Assembly: GCF_002100145.1 (NCBI RefSeq)
Contig: NZ_JXQD01000009.1
Location: 1-64,000 of the forward strand
Origin: Vibrio sp. qd031
GTDB lineage: Bacteria > Pseudomonadota > Gammaproteobacteria > Enterobacterales > Vibrionaceae
Direction: 5' to 3'
DNA: 64,000 bases
The number at the start of each line of letters is the position of its first letter. Positions within the stretch are counted from its first letter, which is position 1. The position numbers were made by a program, and so were the translations under genes. The notes beneath the pieces are model-generated. The model ran no database searches and was not told the DNA's origin. It saw nothing but the letters and a program-made list of their open reading frames with translations. Of this stretch, positions 25,148-36,745 are shown piece after piece.

Positions 25148-25253
25148 GATCGCCACTAATAGATCGTCAGATCAGTGAATAAGATCTAAGTTATTAACAG
25201 TTTCTGCCTGAGTTTTACAACGATCGTCATGGATATACACAAAATTACCCACA
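25148..25253. promoter_or_regulatory. dnaA control region: promoter, GATC cluster, DnaA-box-like sites
   Basis: Minus-strand promoter candidate TTGTAA (plus 25215-25220), 17-nt spacer, TTAATA (plus 25192-25197), reading toward dnaA. Five GATC sites fall in 78 bp (25148, 25162, 25170, 25183, 25222). Just upstream lie two 9-mers one mismatch from TTATNCACA: ATATACACA (25233-25241) and TTACCCACA (25245-25253). This layout resembles the autoregulated, SeqA-sequestered dnaA promoters of enterics. The full dnaA-rpmH gap is 25084-25589 and holds no further gene. Function is inferred. Confidence 0.5.
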
Positions 25254-25389
25254 TTAAACGTTTTCACTCCCCAGCTTACGCTCAGGTTATTCCCGCTGTT
25301 ATTAAGTTGTCCCCAAAATAAAAATAGTCGAAATAAGGTGTGTATAGGTCACGTTTTAGCTGTGTTTAAAATGCGATCGCGAAAGATCC

Positions 25390-25417
25390 TTGAGATTTAT
25401 ATCACAAAGCGTATAAT
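25390..25417 (+). promoter_or_regulatory. Sigma-70 promoter of rpmH
   Basis: TTGAGA (25390-25395), 16-nt spacer and perfect TATAAT (25412-25417), followed by a GC-rich CCGCCG discriminator. It would give a leader of about 165 nt before rpmH. The GC-rich discriminator suits growth-rate control of a ribosomal operon. Confidence 0.75.
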
Positions 25418-25589
25418 CCGCCGACCGGAATTTCCCAAATCCAGTTGTTGACTCAAGACGGGTCAGTGATTACAATTCCGCCTCTTTTGTTGAGAGACGT
25501 CGGACACGTACTTCTTTATAGAAGAACATAAGTTCCCACGTCGGGTTTGGGCAAAACCTGAAAACTACTGATCAGTAAAGGTAATAACC

Positions 25590-25724
25590 ATGAAACGCAC
25601 TTTTCAACCTTCAGTTCTAAAGCGTAAGCGCAGCCACGGTTTCCGTGCTCGCATGGCGACTAAGAACGGTCGTAAAGTAATCAATGCACGTCGTGCAAAA
25701 GGCCGTGCGCGTCTTTCAAAATAA
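25590..25724 (+). CDS. rpmH: 50S ribosomal protein L34
   Basis: 44 aa, very basic, beginning [20 protein letters not shown] and ending [11 protein letters not shown], which is L34 essentially unchanged from other gammaproteobacteria. AAAGG lies seven bases before the ATG. It opens the rpmH-rnpA-yidD-yidC cluster, and rnpA starts 12 bp after its stop. Confidence 0.98.
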   Translation: MKRTFQPSVLKRKRSHGFRARMATKNGRKVINARRAKGRARLSK

Positions 25725-25736
25725 TCGCGATTTATT

Positions 25737-26093
25737 TTGAATTCGTACGACTTTAATCGGGAGTTAAGACTCTTAACTCCCGAGCATTACCAAAGAGTTT
25801 TTGAGAAAGCGCACCGCGCTGGTTCCCCGCATCTGACCATAATTGCTCGCAACAACACCCTTTCACACCCTCGTCTCGGTTTAGCTGTTCCTAAGAAACA
25901 AATCAAAACTGCTCCTGGTCGCAATCGCTTCAAGCGCCTTGCAAGAGAGAGTTTTCGCTTAAATCAACACCAATTACCTCAAAAAGACTTTGTAGTTATC
26001 GCCAAAAAGAGCGCTGCAAGCCTTTCTAATGACGAGTTATTTAAATTATTTGAAAAACTATGGCAAAGACTGTCTCGCCCCTCGCGTGGTTAG
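25737..26093 (+). CDS. rnpA: Ribonuclease P protein component
   Basis: 118 aa basic protein subunit of RNase P, which matures tRNA 5' ends together with the M1 RNA. The RNR motif is [14 protein letters not shown] (~residues 60-73). The start is a TTG at 25737: the resulting N-terminus [18 protein letters not shown] matches vibrio RnpA proteins, and no ATG lies nearby. It follows rpmH by 12 bp, and its last 34 bp overlap yidD in another frame, as in many bacteria. The weak start codon may keep its output below that of L34. Confidence 0.95.
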   Translation: MNSYDFNRELRLLTPEHYQRVFEKAHRAGSPHLTIIARNNTLSHPRLGLAVPKKQIKTAPGRNRFKRLARESFRLNQHQLPQKDFVVIAKKSAASLSNDELFKLFEKLWQRLSRPSRG

Positions 26094-26317
26094 CCATTGG
26101 CTTAGTTTATCTATACCGACTGGGGATTAGCCCCCTTATTGGACCTCGTTGTCGATTCCACCCAACCTGCTCTCGATACGCCATAGAAGCATTAAAAGTG
26201 CATGGATTTGTAAAAGGTTGTTGGTTATCTGGCAAACGTCTATTAAAATGCCACCCTTTAAACGATGGCGGCTACGATCCCGTACCTCCCAAAAACCATA
26301 CTGATAGAGATAAATAA
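26060..26317 (+). CDS. yidD: Membrane protein insertion efficiency factor YidD
   Basis: 85 aa, same length as E. coli YidD. One amphipathic/hydrophobic N-terminal segment ([19 protein letters not shown]) is followed by the cysteine-containing signature [12 protein letters not shown] and [12 protein letters not shown]. YidD is a membrane-associated helper of YidC-mediated insertion. It overlaps rnpA by 34 bp and ends 2 bp before yidC, so translation is probably coupled. Confidence 0.95.
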   Translation: MAKTVSPLAWLAIGLVYLYRLGISPLIGPRCRFHPTCSRYAIEALKVHGFVKGCWLSGKRLLKCHPLNDGGYDPVPPKNHTDRDK

Positions 26318-26319
26318 CG

Positions 26320-27945
26320 ATGGGTACACAACGTAATATCCTGTTTATCGCTCTAGCGTTCGTTTCATTTTTGCTATTTCAACAATGGCAGCAATATAAG
26401 AACCCGCCAGTAGCGACAAACCCGGCCACGACCGATACGGCCTTGCCAGCCCCAACGTATTCCAACGATAGTTTGGATCCAGCACCAGAAAATGCAGTAT
26501 CAAGTAAGTTGATTACTGTAAATACCGATGTGTTGACTCTACACATCGATAGTAATGGTGGTGATGTCGTTTACGCAGAATTAAATCAATACGCCAATGA
26601 ACTTGAATCAGAAGAACGTTTTGTCCTTCTTGAAAATATCCAAGGTCACCAATTCATTGCTCAAAGTGGCTTAGTGGGTCCTCAAGGTATCGACCTTAGC
26701 AATACGTCTCGCCCTGTTTACGCCGTTCAAGCCGACGAATTTAACCTCGCTGACGGTCAAGACGAACTTCGTGTTCCAATGACGTACAGTGCAAATGGTA
26801 TCGACTACACTAAAACATTTGTGCTTAAACGTGATAATTACGCAGTTGACGTTGAATATAGCGTTGCCAACAACTCCGGCAACAACGCGACCTTTGGTAT
26901 GTACGCACACTTGCGCCAAAGTTTGAAAGACGCAGGTGGCAGCATCACCATGCCAACCTATCGCGGCGGTGCCTACTCGTCAGAAGATAAGCGTTACGTA
27001 AAATACAGCTTTGACGACATGCAAGATCGTAACTTGTCCATTCAGTTGCCAAACGGTCAAGGTTGGGCTGCGATGATCCAGCACTACTTCGCAACAGCTT
27101 GGATCCCTCGCGAGCAACCTGGTACATCGCTATATACTCGTGTAATCGGCAATGTCGGCGACATCGGTGTTCGTATGCCTAACGCCACAATCGCAACGGG
27201 CGATACGTCTACTATCAAAGCAACCCTTTGGATTGGTCCTAAACTGCAAGACCAAATGGCAGCAACAGCTTCGCACCTTGATCTTGTTGTCGACTACGGT
27301 TGGCTATGGTTCATCGCGAAACCGCTGCATTGGCTTCTGTCGATGATTCAAAGTGTGGTGATTAACTGGGGTCTAGCTATTGTGGCATTGACCTTCATTG
27401 TACGTGGTGCAATGTACCCACTGACTAAAGCTCAGTACACCTCGATGGCAAAAATGCGTATGCTGCAGCCTAAGCTGACAGAAATGCGTGAGCGTATTGG
27501 TGATGACCGCCAGCGCATGAGCCAAGAGATGATGGAGCTGTATAAGAAAGAGAAAGTGAACCCACTTGGTGGTTGTTTACCTCTGATTCTACAGATGCCT
27601 ATTTTTATCGCGCTCTACTGGGCACTGATGGAATCGGTTGAACTGCGTCACTCTCCATTCTTTGGTTGGATTCACGACTTGTCAGCGCAAGACCCATACT
27701 ACATCTTGCCACTGCTAATGGGTGCAAGTATGTTCTTGATCCAGAAGATGAGCCCGACCACAGTAACAGACCCGATGCAGCAGAAGATCATGACCTTTAT
27801 GCCGGTGATGTTTACGTTCTTCTTCCTATGGTTCCCATCAGGTCTCGTTCTATACTGGTTGGTATCAAACATCGTAACCCTTATTCAGCAAACGCTCATT
27901 TACCGTTCGCTAGAGAAGAAAGGCTTACACAGCAAGGCTAAATAA
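26320..27945 (+). CDS. yidC: Membrane protein insertase YidC
   Basis: 541 aa inner-membrane insertase. N-terminal signal anchor (~6-22), a large periplasmic P1 domain (~25-335), then the conserved core with four further helices ([16 protein letters not shown], the [19 protein letters not shown] block, and [16 protein letters not shown]). The hydrophilic-groove arginine lies in [11 protein letters not shown]. It inserts proteins alone or with SecYEG; ATP synthase subunit c, encoded about 8 kb away, is a classic client. Last gene of the cluster, closed by a terminator. Confidence 0.97.
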   Translation: MGTQRNILFIALAFVSFLLFQQWQQYKNPPVATNPATTDTALPAPTYSNDSLDPAPENAVSSKLITVNTDVLTLHIDSNGGDVVYAELNQYANELESEERFVLLENIQGHQFIAQSGLVGPQGIDLSNTSRPVYAVQADEFNLADGQDELRVPMTYSANGIDYTKTFVLKRDNYAVDVEYSVANNSGNNATFGMYAHLRQSLKDAGGSITMPTYRGGAYSSEDKRYVKYSFDDMQDRNLSIQLPNGQGWAAMIQHYFATAWIPREQPGTSLYTRVIGNVGDIGVRMPNATIATGDTSTIKATLWIGPKLQDQMAATASHLDLVVDYGWLWFIAKPLHWLLSMIQSVVINWGLAIVALTFIVRGAMYPLTKAQYTSMAKMRMLQPKLTEMRERIGDDRQRMSQEMMELYKKEKVNPLGGCLPLILQMPIFIALYWALMESVELRHSPFFGWIHDLSAQDPYYILPLLMGASMFLIQKMSPTTVTDPMQQKIMTFMPVMFTFFFLWFPSGLVLYWLVSNIVTLIQQTLIYRSLEKKGLHSKAK

Positions 27946-27969
27946 GCGTTAGCTGACAGTGCAAAAACA

Positions 27970-27994
27970 AAGGCGGCCAATGGTCGCCTTTTTT
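27970..27994 (+). terminator. Rho-independent terminator after yidC
   Basis: AAGGCGGCC / GGTCGCCTT stem (nine pairs, one G-U) with an AAT loop, followed by a T run. 25 bp after yidC. Confidence 0.88.
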
Positions 27995-28061
27995 AATGGA
28001 ACTGTTTACAATTTCAACTGGGAAGCGCTCCCAATGTCACCAACGAAATAAGAGAGATACT

Positions 28062-29423
28062 ATGACAACCGAAACGATCATCGCACAAGCGACTGCACCA
28101 GGCCGAGGTGGTGTTGGGATCATTCGTGTATCTGGTCCAAAAGCCGATCAAGTGGCTAAGTATGTACTGGGAAAATCTATCACACCAAGGCGTGCGGAAT
28201 ATCTGCCATTCTTAGCATCCGATGGTAGCCAGATCGATCAAGGTATCGCTCTCTATTTTCCAAATCCTCACTCGTTTACTGGAGAGGATGTGCTCGAACT
28301 GCAAGGCCATGGTGGGCCTGTTGTTATGGATATGATCATCAAACGAATTTTAGAAATTGATGATATTCGTATAGCCAATCCAGGCGAGTTTACAGAGCGT
28401 GCTTTTCTCAATGATAAAATGGATCTCACACAGGCAGAAGCCATCGCCGACCTGATTGATGCAAGCTCTGAACACGCTGCCAAGTCGGCACTCAACTCCC
28501 TCCAAGGAGAGTTTTCTCATAAAATTCATCAACTCGTAGAGTCGCTTATTCACTTACGAATCTATGTTGAAGCCGCCATCGACTTTCCTGAAGAAGAGAT
28601 AGACTTTCTAGCCGATGGTAAAGTCAGTGCCGATCTTGACGCCATAGTGTCGCAACTGGCGGCAGTACGAAATGAAGCGAAGCAAGGTGCGATAATTCGT
28701 GAAGGCATGAAGGTTGTGATCGCAGGGAGACCAAATGCGGGTAAATCCAGTTTGCTCAACGCTCTATCTGGTAAAGACAGCGCCATCGTCACCGATATTG
28801 CTGGCACGACCCGAGACGTGCTCAGAGAGCACATACACATAGACGGAATGCCTTTGCACATCATCGATACAGCAGGATTACGTGAAGCCACTGACGAAGT
28901 CGAACGCATTGGTATTGAACGAGCTTGGGAAGAAATAGAGCAAGCGGATCGCGTCTTATTCATGGTAGACGGTACGACCACCACGGCAACGACTCCACAA
29001 GATATTTGGCCAGAATTTTCAGATAGACTGCCAAGCAACCTAGGCATAACGGTGATCCGCAATAAATGCGATCAAACCGACGAGCAAATAGGTATTTGCC
29101 ACGTTAACGATCCTACACTAATCAGACTATCAGCTAAGTCTGGGCAAGGGGTTGCTGACCTTAAAGAACATTTAAAGCAGTGTATGGGATACAGTGGAAG
29201 CAACGAAGGGGGTTTCTTGGCGAGACGTCGCCACCTTGATGCTCTCGATAACGCTTCGCAGCATCTCCACATTGGTCAAACTCAATTAGAGTCCTACATG
29301 GCGGGCGAAATTCTTGCCGAAGAGCTTAGGATCACTCAACAATATCTCAATGAAATCACCGGCGAATTCAGCTCTGATGACCTGCTTGGCCGAATATTCT
29401 CATCTTTTTGTATAGGGAAATAA
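28062..29423 (+). CDS. mnmE: tRNA modification GTPase MnmE (TrmE)
   Basis: 453 aa (E. coli 454). With MnmG it installs the carboxymethylaminomethyl group on wobble uridine 34 of some tRNAs. N-terminal tetrahydrofolate-binding domain ([20 protein letters not shown]), helical domain, an inserted Ras-like G domain ([36 protein letters not shown]) and the invariant C-terminal FCIGK with the catalytic cysteine. The ATG at 28062, preceded by GAGAGA, gives the family start. mioC follows 5 bp later; mnmG lies just across oriC. Confidence 0.97.
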   Translation: MTTETIIAQATAPGRGGVGIIRVSGPKADQVAKYVLGKSITPRRAEYLPFLASDGSQIDQGIALYFPNPHSFTGEDVLELQGHGGPVVMDMIIKRILEIDDIRIANPGEFTERAFLNDKMDLTQAEAIADLIDASSEHAAKSALNSLQGEFSHKIHQLVESLIHLRIYVEAAIDFPEEEIDFLADGKVSADLDAIVSQLAAVRNEAKQGAIIREGMKVVIAGRPNAGKSSLLNALSGKDSAIVTDIAGTTRDVLREHIHIDGMPLHIIDTAGLREATDEVERIGIERAWEEIEQADRVLFMVDGTTTTATTPQDIWPEFSDRLPSNLGITVIRNKCDQTDEQIGICHVNDPTLIRLSAKSGQGVADLKEHLKQCMGYSGSNEGGFLARRRHLDALDNASQHLHIGQTQLESYMAGEILAEELRITQQYLNEITGEFSSDDLLGRIFSSFCIGK

Positions 29424-29428
29424 GCACA

Positions 29429-29863
29429 ATGGCTGAAATAATCATTGGCAGTACGCTAGGCGGCACCGAGTATGTTGCTGAACACCTCGCCGATTTACTG
29501 ACTGATAAAGGGATCACCAGCACACTGCATACAGCGCCTGATCTCAGCGCTATTCCAGCAAGTGGCACTTGGGTTATCGTCACATCTACTCATGGCGCTG
29601 GAGACTACCCAGATAACATTCAACCCTTTATTCAAGCCCTACAAAACACACCACCAAAAATGAGTGACGTACGCTACATTACAATTGCCGTTGGTGATTC
29701 AAGCTATGATACTTTCTGCGCGGCAGGCAAGCATGCACATCATCTATTGGAAGATATAGGTGGGACAGCTCTAAGCGAACTGTTTTGCATCGACGTTCAA
29801 CAATATCCAGTCCCAGAAGATGCTGTTAGTGAGTGGTTTGAGTCTCACGCAGACCTTTTTTAA
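29429..29863 (+). CDS. mioC: Flavodoxin-like protein MioC
   Basis: 144 aa FMN-binding flavodoxin-fold protein (E. coli MioC 147 aa). The phosphate loop [11 protein letters not shown] near residue 7, [10 protein letters not shown] and [12 protein letters not shown] are typical. Its electron-transfer role has been linked to biotin synthase activity in E. coli, but the in vivo partner is unclear. It directly abuts oriC, and in E. coli mioC transcription into oriC affects initiation. Here a terminator (29889-29917) separates it from the origin. AGGG lies 12 bases before the ATG. Confidence 0.93.
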   Translation: MAEIIIGSTLGGTEYVAEHLADLLTDKGITSTLHTAPDLSAIPASGTWVIVTSTHGAGDYPDNIQPFIQALQNTPPKMSDVRYITIAVGDSSYDTFCAAGKHAHHLLEDIGGTALSELFCIDVQQYPVPEDAVSEWFESHADLF

Positions 29864-29888
29864 GTCTTCACCACTTCATTATGAAAAT

Positions 29889-29917
29889 AATCGGTCACAT
29901 TTAGGCCGATTTTTTTT
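29889..29917 (+). terminator. Rho-independent terminator between mioC and oriC
   Basis: AATCGGTC / GGCCGATT stem (eight pairs, one G-U) with a seven-base loop, then T7. It would limit mioC transcription into the origin. Confidence 0.8.
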
Positions 29918-29918
29918 C

Positions 29919-30193
29919 GATCTATTGTGTATAAAAGTAGAGTTATCCGGTGAGGATCCTGAGTTTATCCACTGTACTAGTTTTTTTAACCTCTTGCGTT
30001 GTGAATAACTACATAAGTTGATCCCAGCTTATCGGGATCTAGATCAAGGGATCAGCACAGCTTTGATCTGTTTTTGATCCATGATCTTATTGATCATTTT
30101 TGAGTTATCCACAGAAAGAGGCTCCCTTAATAATAGATCTAATAAAAGATCTATATAGAGATCTTAAATAATATAGTTAAGATCCTAAGTGAA
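29919..30193. other. oriC: Chromosomal replication origin oriC
   Basis: The gap between mioC and mnmG (29864-30281) has all parts of an enteric/vibrio-type oriC. Consensus TTATNCACA DnaA boxes: TTATCCACA at 30105-30113 (plus), TTATTCACA at 30000-30008 (minus), TTATACACA at 29926-29934 (minus), and a one-mismatch TTATCCACT at 29965-29973. Fourteen GATC sites lie in 266 bp (29919-30184). An AT-rich unwinding element at 30122-30180 contains GATC-headed 13-mers spaced exactly 12 nt apart (30136, 30148, 30160), like the E. coli L/M/R 13-mers. Strongly supported by context and sequence. Confidence 0.95.
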
Positions 30194-30281
30194 AATAAGG
30201 ATTCTCTGTTTCGACCAAAACAGGTAGAATACGCTCCCCCATTTATTCAATATGAGCTTGCTCGACTGCCTGAGGTGATTC

Positions 30282-32177
30282 ATGCAATACCATGAAAAAT
30301 TTGATGTGATCGTTGTTGGTGGTGGCCATGCTGGAACGGAAGCCGCACTAGCGTCAGCCCGCACAGGTCAAAAAACACTGCTTCTTACGCATAACATTGA
30401 TACTTTAGGACAAATGTCATGTAACCCCGCCATTGGTGGGATCGGTAAGGGCCATTTAGTAAAAGAAGTGGACGCCATGGGCGGATTAATGGCACAAGCC
30501 ATCGATCATGCAGGTATCCAGTTTAGAACGTTAAACGCTTCAAAAGGTCCAGCTGTACGCGCAACGCGAGCTCAAGCAGATAGATCACTTTATAAAGCCT
30601 TCGTTCGTCATGCACTTGAGAACGCACCAAACCTTACTTTGTTTCAACAATCTGTTGATGACCTGATCGTTGACAACGATCGAGTGATTGGCGCTGTAAC
30701 TCAAATGGGACTCAAATTTTACGCCAAAGCGGTGGTGCTTACCGTTGGTACATTTCTTGGTGGAAAGATCCATATTGGCATGGAAAGCGCGTCAGGCGGC
30801 CGGGCCGGAGATCCACCGTCTATCGCATTAGCGAATCGTTTACGAGAACTTCCTTTTAGAGTGGATCGACTAAAAACCGGCACCCCACCTCGTATCGATG
30901 CACGCAGTGTTGATTTTTCAGTCTTAGAAGTGCAACACGGTGATGATCCTACACCAGTGTTTTCTTTCATGGGAAATCGGACGCAACACCCAAGACAGAT
31001 CCCTTGCTTCATCACTCACACTAACGAATCAACCCATGAAGTGATCCGTAACAATTTGGATCGTTCTCCATTGTATTCAGGAGCGATTGAAGGGATTGGT
31101 CCACGTTACTGTCCATCGATTGAAGATAAAGTGATGCGTTTCGCCGACAAAAATAGCCATCAAATTTTTGTGGAGCCTGAAGGCCTCGATACTCATGAAC
31201 TTTACCCTAACGGAGTTTCAACTAGCTTACCGTTTGATGTTCAGATAAAAATTGTTCGTTCGATGAAAGGGTTTGAAAATGCGCACATCGTTCGACCTGG
31301 GTACGCGATAGAGTATGATTTTTTTGATCCAAGAGACCTCAAGAAAACTTACGAAACTAAGCACATGCATGGATTGTTCTTTGCGGGGCAAATCAATGGT
31401 ACGACTGGATACGAAGAAGCGGCAGCGCAAGGGTTAATGGCTGGTCTTAACGCCAGTTTATACAGCCAGGACAAAGAAGGTTGGTCTCCACGACGTGATC
31501 AAGCTTATGCAGGTGTGTTGATTGATGATCTTTCTACCATGGGAACGAAAGAACCTTATCGAATGTTTACCTCTCGTGCAGAATATCGATTGTTATTACG
31601 TGAAGACAACGCCGATATTCGTTTGACTGAGCAGGCTCGTGAATTAGGTTTGATTGATGATCTTCGATGGGAACGATTTAATCAAAAAATGGATAACATC
31701 GACAAAGAACGTCAGCGACTTAAAGAAACATGGATCAACCCTAAATCTGAAGGTGTAGAAGCACTCAATGAGTTGCTGAAAACACCAATGATTCGAGAAG
31801 CTAGCGGTGAAGATCTATTACGTCGACCAGAGTTGACGTATCACAAATTGACCAGCCTCGATGCGTTCGCACCGGCATTGTCCGACACTGACGCCGCCGA
31901 TCAGGTTGAGATTCAAGTGAAATATGAAGGCTACATTAAGCGTCAGCAAGACGAGATAGAAAAATCACTTCGTCATGAAAATACGCCGATTCCAATGACA
32001 TTCGATTATACACAAGTCAAAGGTCTATCGAATGAAGTCATGGCAAAACTGACGGACGCTAAACCTGAAACTGTAGGTATTGCCTCACGTATTCCTGGAG
32101 TTACTCCAGCAGCAATATCTATCGTATTGGTTTACCTAAAGAAACAAGGCATGCTAAAAAAGGGTGAGGTTGCTTAA
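30282..32177 (+). CDS. mnmG: tRNA uridine-5-carboxymethylaminomethyl modification enzyme MnmG (GidA)
   Basis: 631 aa FAD-dependent partner of MnmE in wobble-uridine modification. The dinucleotide-binding loop [17 protein letters not shown] lies at the N-terminus; further family blocks are [27 protein letters not shown], and [20 protein letters not shown]. The C-terminal helical region binds MnmE. It starts right after oriC and is transcribed away from it, as in most gammaproteobacteria. A candidate -10 TAGAAT lies near 30226 but no firm -35 was identified. Its TAA overlaps the rsmG start (TAATG). Confidence 0.97.
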   Translation: MQYHEKFDVIVVGGGHAGTEAALASARTGQKTLLLTHNIDTLGQMSCNPAIGGIGKGHLVKEVDAMGGLMAQAIDHAGIQFRTLNASKGPAVRATRAQADRSLYKAFVRHALENAPNLTLFQQSVDDLIVDNDRVIGAVTQMGLKFYAKAVVLTVGTFLGGKIHIGMESASGGRAGDPPSIALANRLRELPFRVDRLKTGTPPRIDARSVDFSVLEVQHGDDPTPVFSFMGNRTQHPRQIPCFITHTNESTHEVIRNNLDRSPLYSGAIEGIGPRYCPSIEDKVMRFADKNSHQIFVEPEGLDTHELYPNGVSTSLPFDVQIKIVRSMKGFENAHIVRPGYAIEYDFFDPRDLKKTYETKHMHGLFFAGQINGTTGYEEAAAQGLMAGLNASLYSQDKEGWSPRRDQAYAGVLIDDLSTMGTKEPYRMFTSRAEYRLLLREDNADIRLTEQARELGLIDDLRWERFNQKMDNIDKERQRLKETWINPKSEGVEALNELLKTPMIREASGEDLLRRPELTYHKLTSLDAFAPALSDTDAADQVEIQVKYEGYIKRQQDEIEKSLRHENTPIPMTFDYTQVKGLSNEVMAKLTDAKPETVGIASRIPGVTPAAISIVLVYLKKQGMLKKGEVA

Positions 32178-32803
32178 TGAGTCAATTAGCCAGTCAGCTT
32201 GAACAATTGATTAGTGAGTCCAGTATAGAGGTTTCGGCCGAGCAACAAGCCAAGCTTGTCGGTTATGTCGAGATGCTCAACAAGTGGAATAAGGCCTACA
32301 ACTTAACCTCGGTACGTGATCCGCAAGAGATGCTAGTTAAACACATTATGGACAGTATTGTGGTGAGTCCAGATCTTGCTGGCAGCCGATTTATCGATGT
32401 GGGTACAGGTCCTGGACTCCCTGGAGTTCCTTTGGCGATAATGAATCCAGACAAATCGTTTGTTCTGCTCGACAGCTTAGGAAAAAGGATCCGGTTCATT
32501 AAGCAAGTTCTTCACGAACTCGGGATCTCCAATGTCGATGCTGTACAAAGTCGAGTGGAAGAGTATCATTCTGAACAAGGATTTGACGGCGTTCTGAGTC
32601 GAGCATTTGCCTCAATGCGTGATATGGTTGAGTGGTGTCACCATTTGCCATCCGAAAATGGGGTATTTTATGCCCTCAAGGGACAGGTGAGTGATCAGGA
32701 GCAATCTGAGCTTCCTGAATGGTGCAGTGTGATCTCAATCAAAGCTTTAGCAGTTCCTAAGTTGGAAGGTGAGCGACATCTTGTAATCTTAAGTCGCAAA
32801 TAA
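32177..32803 (+). CDS. rsmG: 16S rRNA (guanine(527)-N7)-methyltransferase RsmG (GidB)
   Basis: 208 aa SAM-dependent methyltransferase acting on G527 in the 530 loop of 16S rRNA; loss gives low-level streptomycin resistance. The SAM-binding motif I is [16 protein letters not shown] (~residues 70-85), preceded by [15 protein letters not shown], typical of GidB. It overlaps mnmG by 1 bp, so it is translationally coupled, and parA starts 19 bp after its stop. Confidence 0.97.
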   Translation: MSQLASQLEQLISESSIEVSAEQQAKLVGYVEMLNKWNKAYNLTSVRDPQEMLVKHIMDSIVVSPDLAGSRFIDVGTGPGLPGVPLAIMNPDKSFVLLDSLGKRIRFIKQVLHELGISNVDAVQSRVEEYHSEQGFDGVLSRAFASMRDMVEWCHHLPSENGVFYALKGQVSDQEQSELPEWCSVISIKALAVPKLEGERHLVILSRK

Positions 32804-32822
32804 AAAGGACGAGGTTTAAACC

Positions 32823-33599
32823 GTGGGCAGAATTATTTCGATTGCCAATCAGAAAGGGGGCGTGGGTAAAACCACGACCTGTGTCAATTTGGCCGCGTCA
32901 ATGGCCGCCACAAAACGCAAAGTGTTGGTAATAGACCTCGACCCACAAGGCAACGCAACAATGGCCAGCGGTGTCGACAAGTATTCTATTGAGTTTACTG
33001 CCTACGACCTATTGGTCGAAGAAACGCCATTTGCCAGTGTTGTATGCCCTTCACCTACTGGAGGGTACGATCTTATCGGTGCCAACGGTGATGTGACCGC
33101 CGCTGAAATCAAACTTATGGAAGTGTTTGCTCGAGAAGTCCGCCTTAAAAATGCCCTTTCAACGGTAAAAGATCATTACGACTATATCTTTATCGATTGT
33201 CCGCCTTCATTGAATTTATTAACCATCAATGCAATGGCTGCGTCTGACTCTGTTTTGGTACCAATGCAATGTGAATATTTTGCGTTGGAAGGCTTAACGG
33301 CATTAATGGACACCATCAGTAAACTGGCTGCAGTCGTTAACGACAAACTCAAAATTGAAGGTATATTGCGCACCATGTATGACCCGCGCAATCGTCTTTC
33401 AAATGAAGTGTCTGAGCAACTTAAGCAGCATTTTGGCAGCAAAGTATATCGAACCGTTATTCCTAGGAATGTTCGTTTAGCCGAGGCGCCAAGCCACGGC
33501 AAACCTGCTATGTATTACGACAAATATTCAGCTGGAGCTAAGGCCTATCTAGCGCTTGCTGGAGAAATGCTTAGACGTGAAGAAGAAGTGGTCGCATAA
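32823..33599 (+). CDS. parA: Chromosome partitioning ATPase ParA (Soj)
   Basis: 258 aa deviant-Walker ATPase. The P-loop is IANQKGGVGKTTTCVNLA with the signature lysine; VIDLDPQGNATM and FIDCPPSL follow. It forms nucleoid-bound gradients that pull ParB-parS complexes, placing the chromosome I origin toward the pole in vibrios. It begins with GTG at 32823, preceded by GGACGAGG. The short N-terminus (no DNA-binding domain) marks the chromosomal type. parB follows after 24 bp. Confidence 0.95.
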   Translation: MGRIISIANQKGGVGKTTTCVNLAASMAATKRKVLVIDLDPQGNATMASGVDKYSIEFTAYDLLVEETPFASVVCPSPTGGYDLIGANGDVTAAEIKLMEVFAREVRLKNALSTVKDHYDYIFIDCPPSLNLLTINAMAASDSVLVPMQCEYFALEGLTALMDTISKLAAVVNDKLKIEGILRTMYDPRNRLSNEVSEQLKQHFGSKVYRTVIPRNVRLAEAPSHGKPAMYYDKYSAGAKAYLALAGEMLRREEEVVA

Positions 33600-33623
33600 A
33601 AATCTAAAAATAAAGGAAATCCC

Positions 33624-34514
33624 ATGTCGAAAAGGGGCTTAGGTAAGGGGTTAGACGCCTTACTTGCAACCAGCGCACTCGCGCGTGAATCAAAAGCCAG
33701 TCAACAGCCAGAAGCAAAGACGCAAGACGGCGAATTGCAAGAGTTGGTGATATCCCAATTACAGCCAGGGGTATATCAACCGCGAAAAGACATGCAAAGC
33801 GATGCTCTTGAAGAGTTGGCATCCTCCATTCAATCTCAAGGTATTATCCAACCTATCGTTGTTCGCCGAGTGGGTGAACAGCGCTACGAAATTATTGCCG
33901 GTGAACGTCGTTGGCGTGCTGCTCGCAAAGCCGGTCTGAGTCACGTCCCTTGCTTGGTGAAAAACGTTCAAGACAGAGCGGCTATTGCCATGGCACTCAT
34001 TGAAAATATTCAACGTGAAGATCTCAATGCCATCGAAGAAGCGCAGGCATTAGAGCGCTTGCAAACTGAATTCGAACTATCTCATCATCAAGTGGCAGAA
34101 GTCATAGGCAAGTCTAGAGCAACGGTCAGCAACCTATTGCGTCTTAATCAACTTGAATTAGAAGTGAAGCAACTGGTTGAGCGAAAAATGCTCGATATGG
34201 GGCATGCACGAGCATTACTTGCACTAGAAGGTGAACAACAAGTTAATGTTGCCGAGCAGGTGTCTAACAAAAAATTGACCGTTAGACAGACAGAGCAACT
34301 GGTCAAAAAGCATCTTAATCCGCCAGAGCCTGCGGTCATTGTTCCACCACACCCACAATCTGACACATGGTGTCACACACTTTCCCAGCAATTTGACGCT
34401 AAGGTGACAATCAACTCAGGTGCGGACGGCAGTGCAAAACTTCTCATCACAGTGGACGACAAAGAATCGCTTGAAAGCTTAATTAAAAAGTTGCAAAGTA
34501 CGCACGATAATTGA
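33624..34514 (+). CDS. parB: Chromosome partitioning protein ParB (Spo0J)
   Basis: 296 aa CTPase/parS-binding protein. Basic N-terminus (SKRGLGKGLDALLA), the CTP-binding ParB/Srx domain (QPGVYQPRKDM, GERRWRAARKAG, LIENIQREDLNAIEEA), a helix-turn-helix region (VIGKSRATVSNLLRLNQL) and a C-terminal dimerisation domain. AAGGAAATCCC stands before the ATG. A parS-like site lies inside recF at 21426-21441. The 171-bp gap after it carries the atp promoter. Confidence 0.95.
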   Translation: MSKRGLGKGLDALLATSALARESKASQQPEAKTQDGELQELVISQLQPGVYQPRKDMQSDALEELASSIQSQGIIQPIVVRRVGEQRYEIIAGERRWRAARKAGLSHVPCLVKNVQDRAAIAMALIENIQREDLNAIEEAQALERLQTEFELSHHQVAEVIGKSRATVSNLLRLNQLELEVKQLVERKMLDMGHARALLALEGEQQVNVAEQVSNKKLTVRQTEQLVKKHLNPPEPAVIVPPHPQSDTWCHTLSQQFDAKVTINSGADGSAKLLITVDDKESLESLIKKLQSTHDN

Positions 34515-34592
34515 TTTAAATCAAAAATATTGCGCTGTGTCACACGCATAGTGTTTAGTGTTGTGAAACATACAGATTGTGGCGAGTTGATA

Positions 34593-34621
34593 TTGCGACT
34601 CGGCGTAACAGTTCGTATAAT
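34593..34621 (+). promoter_or_regulatory. Promoter of the atp operon
   Basis: TTGCGA (34593-34598), 17-nt spacer and perfect TATAAT (34616-34621), about 65 bp before atpI. It fits a strong sigma-70 promoter for the ATP synthase genes. Confidence 0.7.
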
Positions 34622-34685
34622 TTTTTCTAACGTAATTTAACGGTATGATGTTCTTTATTGAATTACGTTTAAGAGGTAAGAATAC

Positions 34686-35893
<1,208 letters not shown>

Positions 35894-35900
35894 GTTTTAA

Positions 35901-36203
<303 letters not shown>

Positions 36204-36260
36204 TCAATAGCTCAAAACAAACTGGATTTTGTCGTTGATTAATAAGAAGGGGTAGCTGTT

Positions 36261-36731
36261 GTGGAAATGAACGCAACTCTGCTAGGTCAAGCTATATCGT
36301 TTACGCTGTTTGTTTGGTTCTGCATGAAGTATGTATGGCCACCAATCATGGAAGCGATCGAAGAGCGTCAGAAAAAAATTGCTGACGGTCTGTCTGCTGC
36401 CGAACGCGCAGCAAAGAACTTGGATCTAGCGCAAGCCAACGCTTCTGAGCAGTTGAAAGAAGCGAAGCGCACTGCAAGTGAAGTGATCGAACAAGCTAAT
36501 AAGCGTAAAGCTCAGATTGTCGATGAAGCGCGTGAAGAAGCTCAGGCGGAACGCCAGAAGATTCTTGCGCAAGCGGAAGCGGAAATTGAAGCTGAACGTA
36601 ACCGAGCTCGCGACGACCTGCGTAAACAGGTTGCCACTCTGGCGTTAGCTGGTGCCGAGAAAATCTTGGAGCGCTCTATTGATGAAGCCGCTCACAAAGA
36701 TATTCTCGACAACATTACTGCAAAACTTTAA
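36261..36731 (+). CDS. atpF: ATP synthase subunit b
   Basis: 156 aa, same as E. coli. One N-terminal membrane helix (~5-25, [18 protein letters not shown]), then a long charged coiled coil (~30-155) that forms the peripheral stalk as a dimer. Start is GTG at 36261 with AGGGG upstream; this gives the family start [10 protein letters not shown], parallel to MNLNATILGQ in E. coli, which also uses GTG. Confidence 0.95.
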   Translation: MEMNATLLGQAISFTLFVWFCMKYVWPPIMEAIEERQKKIADGLSAAERAAKNLDLAQANASEQLKEAKRTASEVIEQANKRKAQIVDEAREEAQAERQKILAQAEAEIEAERNRARDDLRKQVATLALAGAEKILERSIDEAAHKDILDNITAKL

Positions 36732-36745
36732 GTCTGGGGGCGCAA

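Noticed and set aside
25339..25347. Additional DnaA-box-like 9-mer in the dnaA-rpmH gap
   Set aside because: TGTGTATAG is one mismatch from the reverse consensus but isolated. The gap has no unwinding element and no dense GATC array comparable to 29919-30193, so it is not an origin.
28562..29062. 166-aa frame antisense to mnmE
   Set aside because: Shadow of the mnmE G domain; no ribosome site or family resemblance.
34555..34571. Half-match to parS (GTGAAACA) downstream of parB
   Set aside because: Only one half-site is present; the left half does not pair at the right spacing.
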